From: Sedimentitalea todarodis
GTDB lineage: Bacteria; Pseudomonadota; Alphaproteobacteria; Rhodobacterales; Rhodobacteraceae
Assembly (NCBI RefSeq): GCF_032595355.1
Contig: NZ_JASMWN010000022.1
Coordinates: 1-64,000, forward strand
Length of the DNA stretch: 64,000 nt
Reading direction: 5' to 3'
The translations under genes were made by a program, and so were the position numbers. Under the pieces are notes generated by a model. That model saw nothing but the letters and a program-made list of their open reading frames with translations, did no database searches and was not told where the DNA came from. Position 1 is the first letter of the stretch, and the number at the start of each line of letters is the position of its first letter. Positions 42,378 through 51,475 of this stretch are shown here, piece after piece.

Positions 42378-42977
42378 TCACATGATAAGCAACTTGACTG
42401 CGATGGCCCACATGACGAAGGCGATCAGGACATCCAGCACCTGCCAGGCCCTTGCGCGGGCAAACAGCGGGGCGAGCAGGCGTGCGCCATAGCCGAGCGA
42501 GAAAAAGAAGACAAAGCTCGACGCGACGGCGCCGAGGCCGAATTGCATTTGGTCGGGATATTGCGCCGAAATCGATCCGATCAGCACGACCGTGTCGAGA
42601 TAGACATGCGGATTGAGCCAGGTAAAGGCCAGCACCGTCAGCACGCTTGCCCCGAGGCTGCTCGATGATCCATTTGAGGTGACAAGCGCAGAACCACCAC
42701 GCCATGCGTTGCGCAGGCTCATCGCGCCGTAGGCGATCAGGAAGGCGGCCCCGCCATACCGCATCACCGGCTCGAACCACGGCAGATACGTGGCCAGCGA
42801 CCCAAACCCCGCAACGCCTGCGGTGATGAGGAGCGCATCTGACACGGCGCATGTCAGACAGATCCAGAATACATGCTCGCGCCGAATACCCTGGCGCAAG
42901 ACAAAGGCGTTCTGCGCGCCAATCGCGAGGATCAGGCTGAAGCCCAATGCAAAACCTTCGAGGAAAGTGGGGGTCAT
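42378..42977 (-). CDS. argO: LysE/ArgO-family basic amino acid exporter
   Basis: 199 aa with about six membrane helices. FALGFSLILAIGAQNAFVLRQG is the LysE signature (G-x-Q-N-x-x-x-L-x-Q/G), and AWLNPHVYLDTVVLIG-like TWLNPHVYLDTVVLIG is the second family motif. It expels excess arginine or lysine across the inner membrane. It is divergent from an ArgP/LysG-type LysR regulator that in known cases activates it in response to these amino acids. Start 42977; GGAGGCC upstream. Confidence 0.9.
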   Translation of the reverse strand: MTPTFLEGFALGFSLILAIGAQNAFVLRQGIRREHVFWICLTCAVSDALLITAGVAGFGSLATYLPWFEPVMRYGGAAFLIAYGAMSLRNAWRGGSALVTSNGSSSSLGASVLTVLAFTWLNPHVYLDTVVLIGSISAQYPDQMQFGLGAVASSFVFFFSLGYGARLLAPLFARARAWQVLDVLIAFVMWAIAVKLLIM

Positions 42978-43065
42978 ATGGCCTCCTGAGACGTGACCGG
43001 ATTTGACTAAAGCGGGGTGCGCCCTTTATCCAGTTAAAGAATATGTCGCAAATTAAGAAACTCTA

Positions 43066-43950
43066 ATGCAGTTCGATCCCCATCAACTTGCCGCCCTCAC
43101 AGCGGTTTTGCGCAACGGCAGCTTTGAAGCCGCGGCCTCCGATCTGGGTGTCACCCCGTCGGCGGTTTCGCAGAGGATCAGAGCGCTGGAGGACCGGATC
43201 GGCGGCGCCCTTGTCTTGCGCGGGGCGCCCTGTACCGGCACCCCTGCCGGAACGCGGCTGGCCAAACATGCCGAGGATGTGACCCTGCTTGAGGCGCAGT
43301 TGAGCCGGGAACTGGCGCTGGAAAACACGACTGGTCCGGCCCGGATCAAGATCGCCGTCAACGCGGACAGCCTTGCCACCTGGCTCATCCATGCGCTGCC
43401 AAACGCGCAGGACGTGCTGTTTGACCTTGTCATCGACGATCAGGATCACAGCGCCCAATGGCTTCGGCGCGGCGAGGTGAGTATGGCCATCACAGCCCTG
43501 GAAAAACCCGCTGCGGGATGCGACGCCTGGTCATTGGGCGCGCTCCGCTACATTCCGACGGCCAGCCCTCTGTTTGTGGACCGGTGGTTTCACGACAGTG
43601 TCGACGCGGAAACTCTTCTCCGCGCGCCCTGCCTGACTTTCGACGCGAGGGACATGCTGCAACGCCGGTGGATCGATCAGATGTTCGGCGCAAAACTGTC
43701 CCCGCCCGCGCATTACCTGCCTTCCACCCATGCGTTTGTCGATGCTGCGCGTCTTGGATTGGGATGGGGCATGAACCCTGAACAGCTTGTCACCGGCCAT
43801 TTGGTGGATGGAACACTGGTGCCTCTGATCGCCGACGCGCCACTTGATGTGCCGCTCTCCCTACAGGCGAGTCGGATCATGGCGCCAACGCTTGCACCGC
43901 TGGTCCGAGCCATTCGCGCCGCCGCGACCGAAGGTCTCGTTCAAACCTGA
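43066..43950 (+). CDS. argP: ArgP/LysG-type LysR regulator
   Basis: 294 aa. N-terminal winged HTH: QLAALTAVLRNGSFEAAASD and LGVTPSAVSQRIRALEDRIG. The effector domain follows, with RIKIAVNADSLATWLIHALP, the ArgP-family opening that binds arginine or lysine. It lies divergent to argO with 88 bp between starts, the arrangement in which ArgP/LysG activates the exporter. The intergenic part is AT-rich and suits such a site. Start 43066. Confidence 0.9.
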   Translation: MQFDPHQLAALTAVLRNGSFEAAASDLGVTPSAVSQRIRALEDRIGGALVLRGAPCTGTPAGTRLAKHAEDVTLLEAQLSRELALENTTGPARIKIAVNADSLATWLIHALPNAQDVLFDLVIDDQDHSAQWLRRGEVSMAITALEKPAAGCDAWSLGALRYIPTASPLFVDRWFHDSVDAETLLRAPCLTFDARDMLQRRWIDQMFGAKLSPPAHYLPSTHAFVDAARLGLGWGMNPEQLVTGHLVDGTLVPLIADAPLDVPLSLQASRIMAPTLAPLVRAIRAAATEGLVQT

Positions 43951-44185
43951 GCGCGGATGCATCGGCCGGGTCAAAACCCTGTGGTTCTTGCAAGCGATTC
44001 CCGGTGTCCGCGCAACACGCGCAGCCATCAGGATCAACTCAAGGCAGGCGCAACAAAATGTCGCAAATGTCCGGTATGCGAAAGTATTCTTTCGCGCACA
44101 TGCAATTCAACGCTAGTCATGTCGCAAAACGCGCTCTATACGCCGCTTGCAGAGTGTGTCACTTCGCCAAGCGAAAGGATCAAAA

Positions 44186-44446
44186 ATGGCCGGATACAAC
44201 AAGAACTTCGAACTGACCGTGGACGACATCGAGCGCATCGAGTCCGCCCTGAGACTCCAAAAGCGGTCCGTCTCGCTTGAACGTCTGGAATTGCTGGAAA
44301 CCTCCAGCGCCGCCTCTGACACCGAGCGCACCGAGCAGATCAACGCGGAGCTCTCCGCCATCCATGACCTGTTGGGGCGGCTGCACAACCAGAAGATCTT
44401 CTATCGCCCCGCCAAAGTCAAAAAGGCGCCCTATGTCAGCGGTTGA
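44186..44446 (+). CDS. conserved-looking small helical protein of unknown function
   Basis: 86 aa, beginning MAGYNKNFELTVDDIERIES and continuing as a charged helical protein with an interior coiled-coil-like segment (LETSSAASDTERTEQINAEL). The C-terminus is basic (YRPAKVKKAPYVSG). GAAAGGATC precedes the ATG. The open frame to 44147 adds non-homologous residues. It is convergent with yebC. I do not recognise a family. Confidence 0.62.
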   Translation: MAGYNKNFELTVDDIERIESALRLQKRSVSLERLELLETSSAASDTERTEQINAELSAIHDLLGRLHNQKIFYRPAKVKKAPYVSG

Positions 44447-44458
44447 GAATCGACTCTT

Positions 44459-45199
44459 TCAGAGTTGATCCATCACCTCGTCGCTGGCCTCGAAATTGCT
44501 GGTGACGCGCTGGACGTCATCGTCATCTTCAAGGGCATCAATCAGCTTCATCAGCTTCTGCATCCCCTCCAGATCCATTTCGGTCGTGGTCGTCGGACGC
44601 CAGACCAGCTTGGTGCTCTCGGATTCGCCCAGTTCGGCTTCGAGCGCGCCTGACACGTCGTTCAGATCGGTATCCGCGCACCAGATGACATGCCCGTCCT
44701 CCGAACTCTCGACATCTTCGGCACCCGCCTCAATCGCGGCCATCATCACCGTATCGGCATCGCCAACCTCGGCGGGATAGGTCACCTCGCCCTTGCGGTC
44801 GAACATGAAACCGACGCTGCCGGTCTCGCCCAGGTTTCCGCCATTCTTGGAAAACGTCGAGCGGACAGTGGACGCGGTGCGATTGCGGTTGTCGGTCATT
44901 GCCTCGACAATCACCGCGACCCCGTTGGGGCCATAGCCTTCGTAGCGAATCTCTTCATAGTCATCGCCGTCGCCCGCCTGCGATTTCTTGATCGCGCGGT
45001 CGATCACATCCTTGGGGACCGAGCTCGTCTTGGCCTCCTTTACGGCAAGCCTCAGTCTCGGGTTCTTGTCGGGATCGGGATCACCCATCTTGGCCGCGAC
45101 GGTGATTTCCTTGCTGAGCTTGGAAAACAGCTTGGACCGCGCGGCGTCCTGACGCCCCTTGCGATGCTGAATATTTGCCCATTTGGAATGGCCGGCCAT
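44459..45199 (-). CDS. yebC: YebC/PmpR family DNA-binding regulatory protein
   Basis: 246 aa. It opens MAGHSKWANIQHRKGRQDAA, the invariant YebC start, and contains YEEIRYEGYGPNGVAVIVEA and NRTASTVRSTFSKNGGNLGE. Family members act as transcriptional regulators or, as more recently shown, ease ribosome stalling on polyproline. The start at 45199 (AGGAGG upstream) fits the family; the frame to 45250 is spurious. It is a single gene, divergent from an SLC13-type transporter. Confidence 0.94.
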   Translation of the reverse strand: MAGHSKWANIQHRKGRQDAARSKLFSKLSKEITVAAKMGDPDPDKNPRLRLAVKEAKTSSVPKDVIDRAIKKSQAGDGDDYEEIRYEGYGPNGVAVIVEAMTDNRNRTASTVRSTFSKNGGNLGETGSVGFMFDRKGEVTYPAEVGDADTVMMAAIEAGAEDVESSEDGHVIWCADTDLNDVSGALEAELGESESTKLVWRPTTTTEMDLEGMQKLMKLIDALEDDDDVQRVTSNFEASDEVMDQL

Positions 45200-45388
45200 C
45201 GGGTGCCTCCTGACGATGTTCCCAGTTTCAGGCTCTATAGGCGAAGGCATGGCCGGGGTTCAATCCCCGACGATCACTCGGCCGGGGCCGTTCTGGTCGA
45301 TAGCACCCTACGCATCGCGGACTCTCCGATCAGGCAGGCCGACGTTTTCTGAATCGAAACCCGTTCAAAAAGCAACTAGTGTCACCTC

Positions 45389-47167
45389 ATGACAACCGAT
45401 CAAATTATCCTCTTCTGTCTCTTCGCCGCCGTCTTCGGACTCCTGCTTTGGGGCAGATTTCGCTATGATCTCGTCGCGTTCAGCGCCCTCATGGTGGGCG
45501 TGGTGTTGGGTGTTGTCCCGACCGAAGATGCGTTCTCCGGCTTCGGCCATCCTGCCACGCTTGTCGTGGCGCTTGTTCTCATCGTGTCGGCGGGTTTGGT
45601 GCGGTCCGGTGCGGTGTTCCTGATCACCAGGACGCTGGTTGACAGCAGCCGCGCGCTTGGCGGGCATATCGCCTTGATGGGGGGGATCGGTGCGGTCCTG
45701 TCGGCCTTCATGAACAATGTCGCCGCCCTCGCCCTGTTGATGCCGGTCGATATCCAGACCGCGCGCAAGGCCGGGCGCAATCCGGGCCTGTCGTTGATGC
45801 CGCTGGCCTTTGCCACCATCCTGGGTGGGATGGTCACCCTGATCGGCACGCCGCCTAACATCATCATCGCGGCGATCCGGCAGGAATCGCTTGGTGAGCC
45901 GTTCCGGATGTTCGATTTTGCCCCCGTTGGCGGTGTCGCCGCGATTGCGGGCCTTGCCTTTGTCGCGCTATTTGGCTGGCGTCTTATCCCGAACCGGGAC
46001 AGTGATACCGGTGGTGCCGAAAACCTGGCGGATTACGTCGCAGAGCTCACCGTTCCGCAGGAATCTGAACAAATCGGCAAACGCCTGGCGGAGCTCTACG
46101 AGACAGCGGAAAAGTCGGATGTGGCCATCATCGGGCTGATCCGCGACGGCAAGAGGCGCTATGGCCGCGCCGCCAATGCCCTGATTGCGGCAGAAGACAC
46201 CTTGGTGCTGGAGGCACGACCGGAAGCAATTGATGAGTTTCGCTCGGCCTTGAAACTCGATTTCTCCGACAGCAAGCGGCAAGAGCTCCTCACCGCCGAT
46301 GGTGAAGGTCTGGAGGTCATCGAAGTCGTGGTGCCGGAAAGCGCCCGGATCACCGGCAAGACAGCGCAGGGAATCGGCCTCTCCTGGCGGCAGAGCACGA
46401 TCCTGATGGGCGTTTCGCGTCAGGGATCGCGGCTCACCAAACACGTGCGCCAGACCGAGATTCTGCCTGGCGACATCCTGTTGCTGCTTTGCCCACGGGA
46501 CCGCGGTGCTGACGTGACGGAATGGCTGGGCTGTCTTCCCCTCGCGACGCGGGGGCTGAACGTGACGGCGAACGAAAAGGTCTGGTTGGCAATCGGATTG
46601 TTCGCCGCCGCGGTTGCCGCGGCCAGTTTCGGACTGCTCTATCTGCCGATCGCCCTTGGCCTTGTCGTCATTTCCTATGTTCTGACCCGCATCTTGCCGA
46701 TCCGCGAGATCTATGACCATATTGAATGGCCTGTGGTGGTGTTGCTGGGATCCATGATCCCGCTTGGCTCCGCACTGGAAACCTCGGGCGGAACAGAACT
46801 CATCGCCGGAACGCTGACCGATCTCACCGCGGGCCTGCCAACCTGGATGGTGCTGACGGTGTTGATGGTCGTGACGATGACCTTGTCGGACGTGCTGAAC
46901 AACACCGCCACAACCATTGTCGCGGCTCCGGTGGGCATCCAGATGGCGCAGACCCTCGGCGTGTCGCCTGACCCGTTCCTGATGGCGGTCGCCGTGGCGG
47001 CCTCGGCGGCGTTTCTGACCCCGATCGGGCACAAGAACAACACGCTGATCCTTGGCCCCGGTGGCTATCAGTTTGGCGACTATTGGCGCATGGGGTTACC
47101 ATTGGAGATCATCATCATCGCGGTCTCCATCCCTGCGATCCTTGTCTTCTGGCCACTTGCGATCTAG
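45389..47167 (+). CDS. SLC13-type anion permease with two RCK_C (TrkA-C) domains
   Basis: 592 aa. Two membrane halves of DASS/ArsB-like helices flank a cytoplasmic middle region (residues about 205-390) with two TrkA-C domains. One of these is LADYVAELTVPQESEQIGKR and the following strands. SNNVAA-like FMNNVAALALLMP and TLIGTPPNIIIA, with the second-half DVLNNTATTIVAAP, are the ion/substrate hairpins. Such proteins carry sulfate, dicarboxylates or other anions; the RCK_C domains probably gate transport with a nucleotide or anion ligand. The start at 45389 follows a 190-bp divergent region. Substrate is inferred only to class. Confidence 0.85.
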   Translation: MTTDQIILFCLFAAVFGLLLWGRFRYDLVAFSALMVGVVLGVVPTEDAFSGFGHPATLVVALVLIVSAGLVRSGAVFLITRTLVDSSRALGGHIALMGGIGAVLSAFMNNVAALALLMPVDIQTARKAGRNPGLSLMPLAFATILGGMVTLIGTPPNIIIAAIRQESLGEPFRMFDFAPVGGVAAIAGLAFVALFGWRLIPNRDSDTGGAENLADYVAELTVPQESEQIGKRLAELYETAEKSDVAIIGLIRDGKRRYGRAANALIAAEDTLVLEARPEAIDEFRSALKLDFSDSKRQELLTADGEGLEVIEVVVPESARITGKTAQGIGLSWRQSTILMGVSRQGSRLTKHVRQTEILPGDILLLLCPRDRGADVTEWLGCLPLATRGLNVTANEKVWLAIGLFAAAVAAASFGLLYLPIALGLVVISYVLTRILPIREIYDHIEWPVVVLLGSMIPLGSALETSGGTELIAGTLTDLTAGLPTWMVLTVLMVVTMTLSDVLNNTATTIVAAPVGIQMAQTLGVSPDPFLMAVAVAASAAFLTPIGHKNNTLILGPGGYQFGDYWRMGLPLEIIIIAVSIPAILVFWPLAI

Positions 47168-47176
47168 GCGGCTGTG

Positions 47177-47911
47177 ATGAAACGTTTTCTGATCCTGCAA
47201 CTGCGTCCGGAAACCGACGCCGCCGATGACGAGTTTGCCGCCATCCTGGACAAGTGCAACCTGACACCGGATCGCGCGCATCGGGTCCGGCTGGACTGTC
47301 AGCCGCTGCCCTCCGATCTGGACGTGACCGACTATGCCGGGATCATTGTCGGTGGCGGACCGGGATGTGTCAGCGATGCACCGGAGGTGAAATCCGAAAT
47401 GGATGCGCAGATCGAGGCACAGATCATGGCCCTGATGCCACAGATCACCGAGCGTGATCACCCGTTCATGGGCTGCTGCTACGGCCTTGGCATTCTGACA
47501 CATCATCTGGGCGGGGTCGTGAGCAAGGCCCGGTATGGCGAACCCGTCGGCCCATCTGACTGCAGCCTGACGGCAGAGGCGGCGGACGATCCGCTGACAA
47601 CTGGCCTGCCGGACCAGTTCCAGGCCCTTGTCGGCCACAAGGAAGCGGTACAGACACTGCCTCCGGGTTGTACCCACCTGATTCAATCGGCCCCCTGCCC
47701 GATCCAGATGATCCGCTATGGCACCAACGTCTATGCCACGCAGTTTCATCCCGAAGCCGACGCGCAGGACTTTGAACGCCGCATCCATATCTATCGAAAT
47801 CACGGGTATTTTCCGCCAGAACAGGCCGAAGAACTGGTCAACACCTGCCATGCCGCGCAGGTGACGGTTCCCGGTGAGATCCTGCGCAGATTTGCCAAAC
47901 GATACGGTTGA
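47177..47911 (+). CDS. class I glutamine amidotransferase-like protein
   Basis: 244 aa. GATase fold with the nucleophile elbow PFMGCCYGLGILTHHLGG (second Cys catalytic) and the C-terminal His-Glu in TQFHPEADAQDF. It starts MKRFLILQLRPETDAADDEF. It resembles GMP synthase-like stand-alone amidotransferases of unknown acceptor, often involved in glutamine hydrolysis or as gamma-glutamyl hydrolases (PuuD-like). It lies 9 bp after the transporter stop, so the two may be co-transcribed. An upstream GTG at 47174 also fits. Confidence 0.85.
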   Translation: MKRFLILQLRPETDAADDEFAAILDKCNLTPDRAHRVRLDCQPLPSDLDVTDYAGIIVGGGPGCVSDAPEVKSEMDAQIEAQIMALMPQITERDHPFMGCCYGLGILTHHLGGVVSKARYGEPVGPSDCSLTAEAADDPLTTGLPDQFQALVGHKEAVQTLPPGCTHLIQSAPCPIQMIRYGTNVYATQFHPEADAQDFERRIHIYRNHGYFPPEQAEELVNTCHAAQVTVPGEILRRFAKRYG

Positions 47912-47972
47912 GCCCACCATTGCGTGCCCCCTTATGCGCCCCTAGGCTGTTCAGAAAAGGGAGAGGTCCGGC

Positions 47973-49625
47973 ATGGCGGATGCAATCATCGTCGGGGGCG
48001 GGCTGGCCGGTTTGGCGGCTGCCGCTGAATTGGGAGATCGCGGCAGGACCGTGATCCTTCTGGATCAGGAACCGGAGCGCTTTCTGGGCGGTCAGGCGTT
48101 CTGGTCTCTTGGCGGACTGTTCATGATCGACACACCGGAACAACGCCGCATGGGGATCAGGGACAGCCGCGAGCTCGCCCTCGGCGACTGGATGGGCAGC
48201 GCCGGGTTTGACCGCGTTGAAGATGCATGGCCGCGCAAATGGGCAGAGGCCTATGTCGATTTCGCCGCCGGAGAAATGCGACCGTGGTTGCATGACATGG
48301 GTCTCAGATGGTTTCCCGTCGTTGGCTGGGCCGAACGCGGCGGCGGGTTTGCCACCGGTCACGGCAATTCCGTTCCGCGTTTTCACATCACCTGGGGCAC
48401 TGGCCCCGGCGTAATGGCACAATTCGAGCGGCGCGTTCGCGCGCATGTTGCAAATGGCCTCATCGAGATGAAGTTCCGACATCAGGTCAGCCGCATCCTC
48501 ATGGAAAACGGTGCCGCAAAGGGCGTCACTGGCGAGATACTCGCAGATGACAGCGCGGATCGGGGCAAGAAAACCAATCGCGATGTGGCGGGCGATTTTG
48601 AACTGCATGCGCCATCGGTGATCGTCACATCCGGCGGGATCGGTGGTAACTTTGATTTGGTGCGCAAGGCCTGGCCACGTGATCGGCTGGGCGAGCCACC
48701 CGAAACCATGATCAAGGGCGTGCCGGCCCATGTTGATGGCCGAATGATCGCAATTACCGAGGCCGCCGGTGGCCATGTCATCAATGGCGACCGCATGTGG
48801 CACTATACCGAGGGCGTCAGGAACTGGGATCCGATCTGGCCCGATCATGGCATTCGTATCCTTCCGGGACCATCGTCGATGTGGTTTGATGCCTGCGGCA
48901 ACCGGCTTCCCGTCCCGTGCCTGCCGGGCTTTGACACCTTGGCCACGCTGCGCGAGATTCTGAAGACCGGATATGACTATAGCTGGTTCGTTCTGACGCA
49001 AAAGGTGATCAAGAAGGAATTCGCGCTTTCGGGGTCAGAGCAAAACCCCGATTTCACCTCGGGGAAATGGTCCGAGGTGATCCGCCAGCGGATTCTGGCC
49101 GGGTCCAGGGCGACCGGCCCGGTAGAGGCGTTCAAGACGCATGGTGAAGACTTTGTTGTCGCCGATACGCTGGCCGATCTGGTGGCAGGGATGAACCGCG
49201 TCACGGGGTCTGCGCTGATTGACGAGACCGCGCTGCACGCACAGATTGCGGCGCGGGATTTGCAGGTCGACAATCCCTTTTGCAAGGACGCCCAGTTGAT
49301 GGCGATCCATGCCGCGCGCAATTACCGGGGTGACCGCCTGATCCGCACGGCAAAGCCGCACAGGTTTCTCGACCCGGCCAATGGGCCACTGATCGCGGTT
49401 CGCCTGCATGTTCTCACCCGCAAGACGCTGGGTGGCCTGCAAACCGATCTGGACAGTCGCGTTGTTGGCGCCGATGGCACGGTCGTGCCCGGCCTCTTTG
49501 CTGCCGGAGAAGTCGCGGGCTTTGGCGGCGGCGGCTATCATGGCTACAATGCGCTGGAAGGGACGTTCCTGGGGGGGTGCATCTATTCCGGACGCAATGC
49601 CGGGCGGTCAAACTCAGTCGCCTGA
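47973..49625 (+). CDS. FAD-binding dehydrogenase (3-ketosteroid dehydrogenase-like)
   Basis: 550 aa. The N-terminal dinucleotide motif is MADAIIVGGGLAGLAAAAEL, and the C-terminal second FAD motif is GLFAAGEVAGFGGGGYHGYN followed by ALEGTFLGGCIYSGR. Members of the succinate dehydrogenase/fumarate reductase flavoprotein superfamily of this length are usually annotated FAD-binding dehydrogenase, related to KstD. The substrate is not evident and there is no steroid cluster nearby. GGGAGAGG precedes the ATG. Follows the amidotransferase gene by 61 bp. Confidence 0.82.
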   Translation: MADAIIVGGGLAGLAAAAELGDRGRTVILLDQEPERFLGGQAFWSLGGLFMIDTPEQRRMGIRDSRELALGDWMGSAGFDRVEDAWPRKWAEAYVDFAAGEMRPWLHDMGLRWFPVVGWAERGGGFATGHGNSVPRFHITWGTGPGVMAQFERRVRAHVANGLIEMKFRHQVSRILMENGAAKGVTGEILADDSADRGKKTNRDVAGDFELHAPSVIVTSGGIGGNFDLVRKAWPRDRLGEPPETMIKGVPAHVDGRMIAITEAAGGHVINGDRMWHYTEGVRNWDPIWPDHGIRILPGPSSMWFDACGNRLPVPCLPGFDTLATLREILKTGYDYSWFVLTQKVIKKEFALSGSEQNPDFTSGKWSEVIRQRILAGSRATGPVEAFKTHGEDFVVADTLADLVAGMNRVTGSALIDETALHAQIAARDLQVDNPFCKDAQLMAIHAARNYRGDRLIRTAKPHRFLDPANGPLIAVRLHVLTRKTLGGLQTDLDSRVVGADGTVVPGLFAAGEVAGFGGGGYHGYNALEGTFLGGCIYSGRNAGRSNSVA

Positions 49626-49663
49626 TGCATTCATGAGGCGTGGGGCACATGCCGCCGGATCAC

Positions 49664-51442
49664 CTAAAGCGGCCAGATCAGCGGGATCAAGGCCGAGGAC
49701 AACACTCCGATCGACAGGTTCAGCGGGATGCCGACCTTCATGAAATCGGTGAACTTGTAGCCGCCCGGACCGTAAACCAGCATGTTGGTCTGATATCCGA
49801 TCGGGGTCGCAAACGAGGCCGAGGCCGCGATCATCACGGCCACGACCAGGGGTCTTGGGTCAAGGCCCATGGCGCTCGCCAGTCCGATGGCAATCGGAGT
49901 CACCACCACCGCGACAGCGTTGTTTGACACAAGCTCAGTCAGCACCGAGGTCAGCAGGTAGATCGCCCAGATCACCAGGAACGGCGGCAGCGTTTTCAAC
50001 GTTGGCGCAATTGCGTTCACGATCAAGCTCACGGCGCCCGAATTCTCAAGCGCCGCACCGATGGCGAGCATGGAAAAGATCAGGGCCAGCAATCGGCCGT
50101 CAATGAAAGAAAATGCCTCATCCGCATCGATACAGCCGGTGATCAGAACGATCGCGACGGCGACAATGGACAGGTAGAGGATCGGGGCCACGCCAAGGGC
50201 CGCCAGCAATACGATGCCCAAGAGCGAGATGATGACAATCGGGGCGTGGTTGCGGCGAAAGGCGCGGGCCGAGGGTTGCGAGACGTCGACCATCTCCATG
50301 TCCAAAGCCAGCCTCTGGATATCCCCGGGGGAACCTTCGAGCAAAAGCGTATCGCCCACCCGAACGATCAGATCATCCAGTTGCCGGCCGATATTCTGAT
50401 TTCTCCTGTGGACCGCCAGCACATAAACGCCGTAACGCCGGCGCAGTCGCAGCGTGCCGAGCGTGCGCCCGACCATCTTGCAGCCTGGGGTAATCAGAAC
50501 TTCAACCGTCGACGTTTCCACCGCCGACACCTGATCGACCCGTTTCAACTCCTTGTTGTTTTGCAGGCTGAGGAGTTCGGTCATCTGGGTCCGCAGCACC
50601 ACGCGGTCGCCGACCTGCAACTCGACCCCTTTCAGATTGCGCCGCAGCGAGACATCGCCACGAACGACATCAACCAGCCGCACGCCCTCGCGCTTGAACA
50701 ATTGCACGCCCGTGACCTCGCGTCCGATGAGGTTGCTGTCGGGCGGAATTACCGCTTCGGTAAAGAACTTCATCCGCGACCGGTCAGACAGCATCATCGC
50801 CATGCTATCGCGCACCGGCAGCAGTTTGGCCCCGACAAAGCGCAGATAGATCATGCCCCACGCGACGACGGCCAGACCAAGGGGCGTGACCTCGAAGATG
50901 GTAAACGGCTCAAGCCCCTGTGCCCGCGCGACACCGTCAACCAGCAGGTTCGTCGAGGTTCCGATCAGCGTAAGCGTACCGCCCATGACCGCCGCATAGC
51001 TGAGCGGTATCAACAATTTGCTGGCCGCAAGGTCAAGCGTTCGGGCGAGCTGGATAAACACCGGGATCATCACAACGACCACGGGTGTGTTGGAGACAAA
51101 TGCCGAGGCCAGCACCACGAACGCCATCAGCAACCCGATGGCAAAGCGCGGATTCACGCTGGCCTGACGTTGCGCGACCGATGTAAACGCATCAAGTGCT
51201 CCGGTCCGCACCAGCGCCCCCATGATGATGAACATCGCGGCAATCGTCCAGGGTGCCGGGTTTGCCAGCACGGGAAGTGCCGCCTGATAGGGCAGAACAC
51301 CCGTCACAAGCATCGTTGCGACGCCGGCAATGGCGACCACCTCGGTTGGAAACGCTTCGCGCAGGAACAGGACAAACATCGCCGCCACGATGACAAGAGT
51401 CAGGACGGCACTGCCGGTGTCAGAAAGCTGGAAAAGCTGCAT
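49664..51442 (-). CDS. second SLC13-type anion permease with RCK_C domains
   Basis: About 592 aa, the same architecture as the 45389-47167 transporter: membrane helices (AVLTLVIVAAMFVLFLREAF and onward), a cytoplasmic region with two TrkA-C domains (for example VEVLITPGCKMVGRTLGTLR), and a second membrane half ending SALIPLIWPL. Hairpins FVSNTPVVVVMIPVF and TLIGTSTNLLVDG are visible. The start at 51442 gives a sensible N-terminus; the open frame extends to 51469. Its sequence is clearly diverged from its neighbour (low identity outside the hairpins), so this is not a recent duplication. Confidence 0.83.
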   Translation of the reverse strand: MQLFQLSDTGSAVLTLVIVAAMFVLFLREAFPTEVVAIAGVATMLVTGVLPYQAALPVLANPAPWTIAAMFIIMGALVRTGALDAFTSVAQRQASVNPRFAIGLLMAFVVLASAFVSNTPVVVVMIPVFIQLARTLDLAASKLLIPLSYAAVMGGTLTLIGTSTNLLVDGVARAQGLEPFTIFEVTPLGLAVVAWGMIYLRFVGAKLLPVRDSMAMMLSDRSRMKFFTEAVIPPDSNLIGREVTGVQLFKREGVRLVDVVRGDVSLRRNLKGVELQVGDRVVLRTQMTELLSLQNNKELKRVDQVSAVETSTVEVLITPGCKMVGRTLGTLRLRRRYGVYVLAVHRRNQNIGRQLDDLIVRVGDTLLLEGSPGDIQRLALDMEMVDVSQPSARAFRRNHAPIVIISLLGIVLLAALGVAPILYLSIVAVAIVLITGCIDADEAFSFIDGRLLALIFSMLAIGAALENSGAVSLIVNAIAPTLKTLPPFLVIWAIYLLTSVLTELVSNNAVAVVVTPIAIGLASAMGLDPRPLVVAVMIAASASFATPIGYQTNMLVYGPGGYKFTDFMKVGIPLNLSIGVLSSALIPLIWPL

Positions 51443-51475
51443 GGCTTGCGTTGGGACCCGACACTGCAATTTGTG

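Noticed and set aside
45254..45269. CGGGG-TTCAAT-CCCCG, which looks like a tRNA T-arm in the yebC/transporter gap
   Set aside because: The loop has six bases where a T-loop needs seven, no complementary acceptor stem is found at the right distance (TGATCGT needed, TGACGAT present), and no anticodon arm can be folded. It is just a short GC-rich hairpin.
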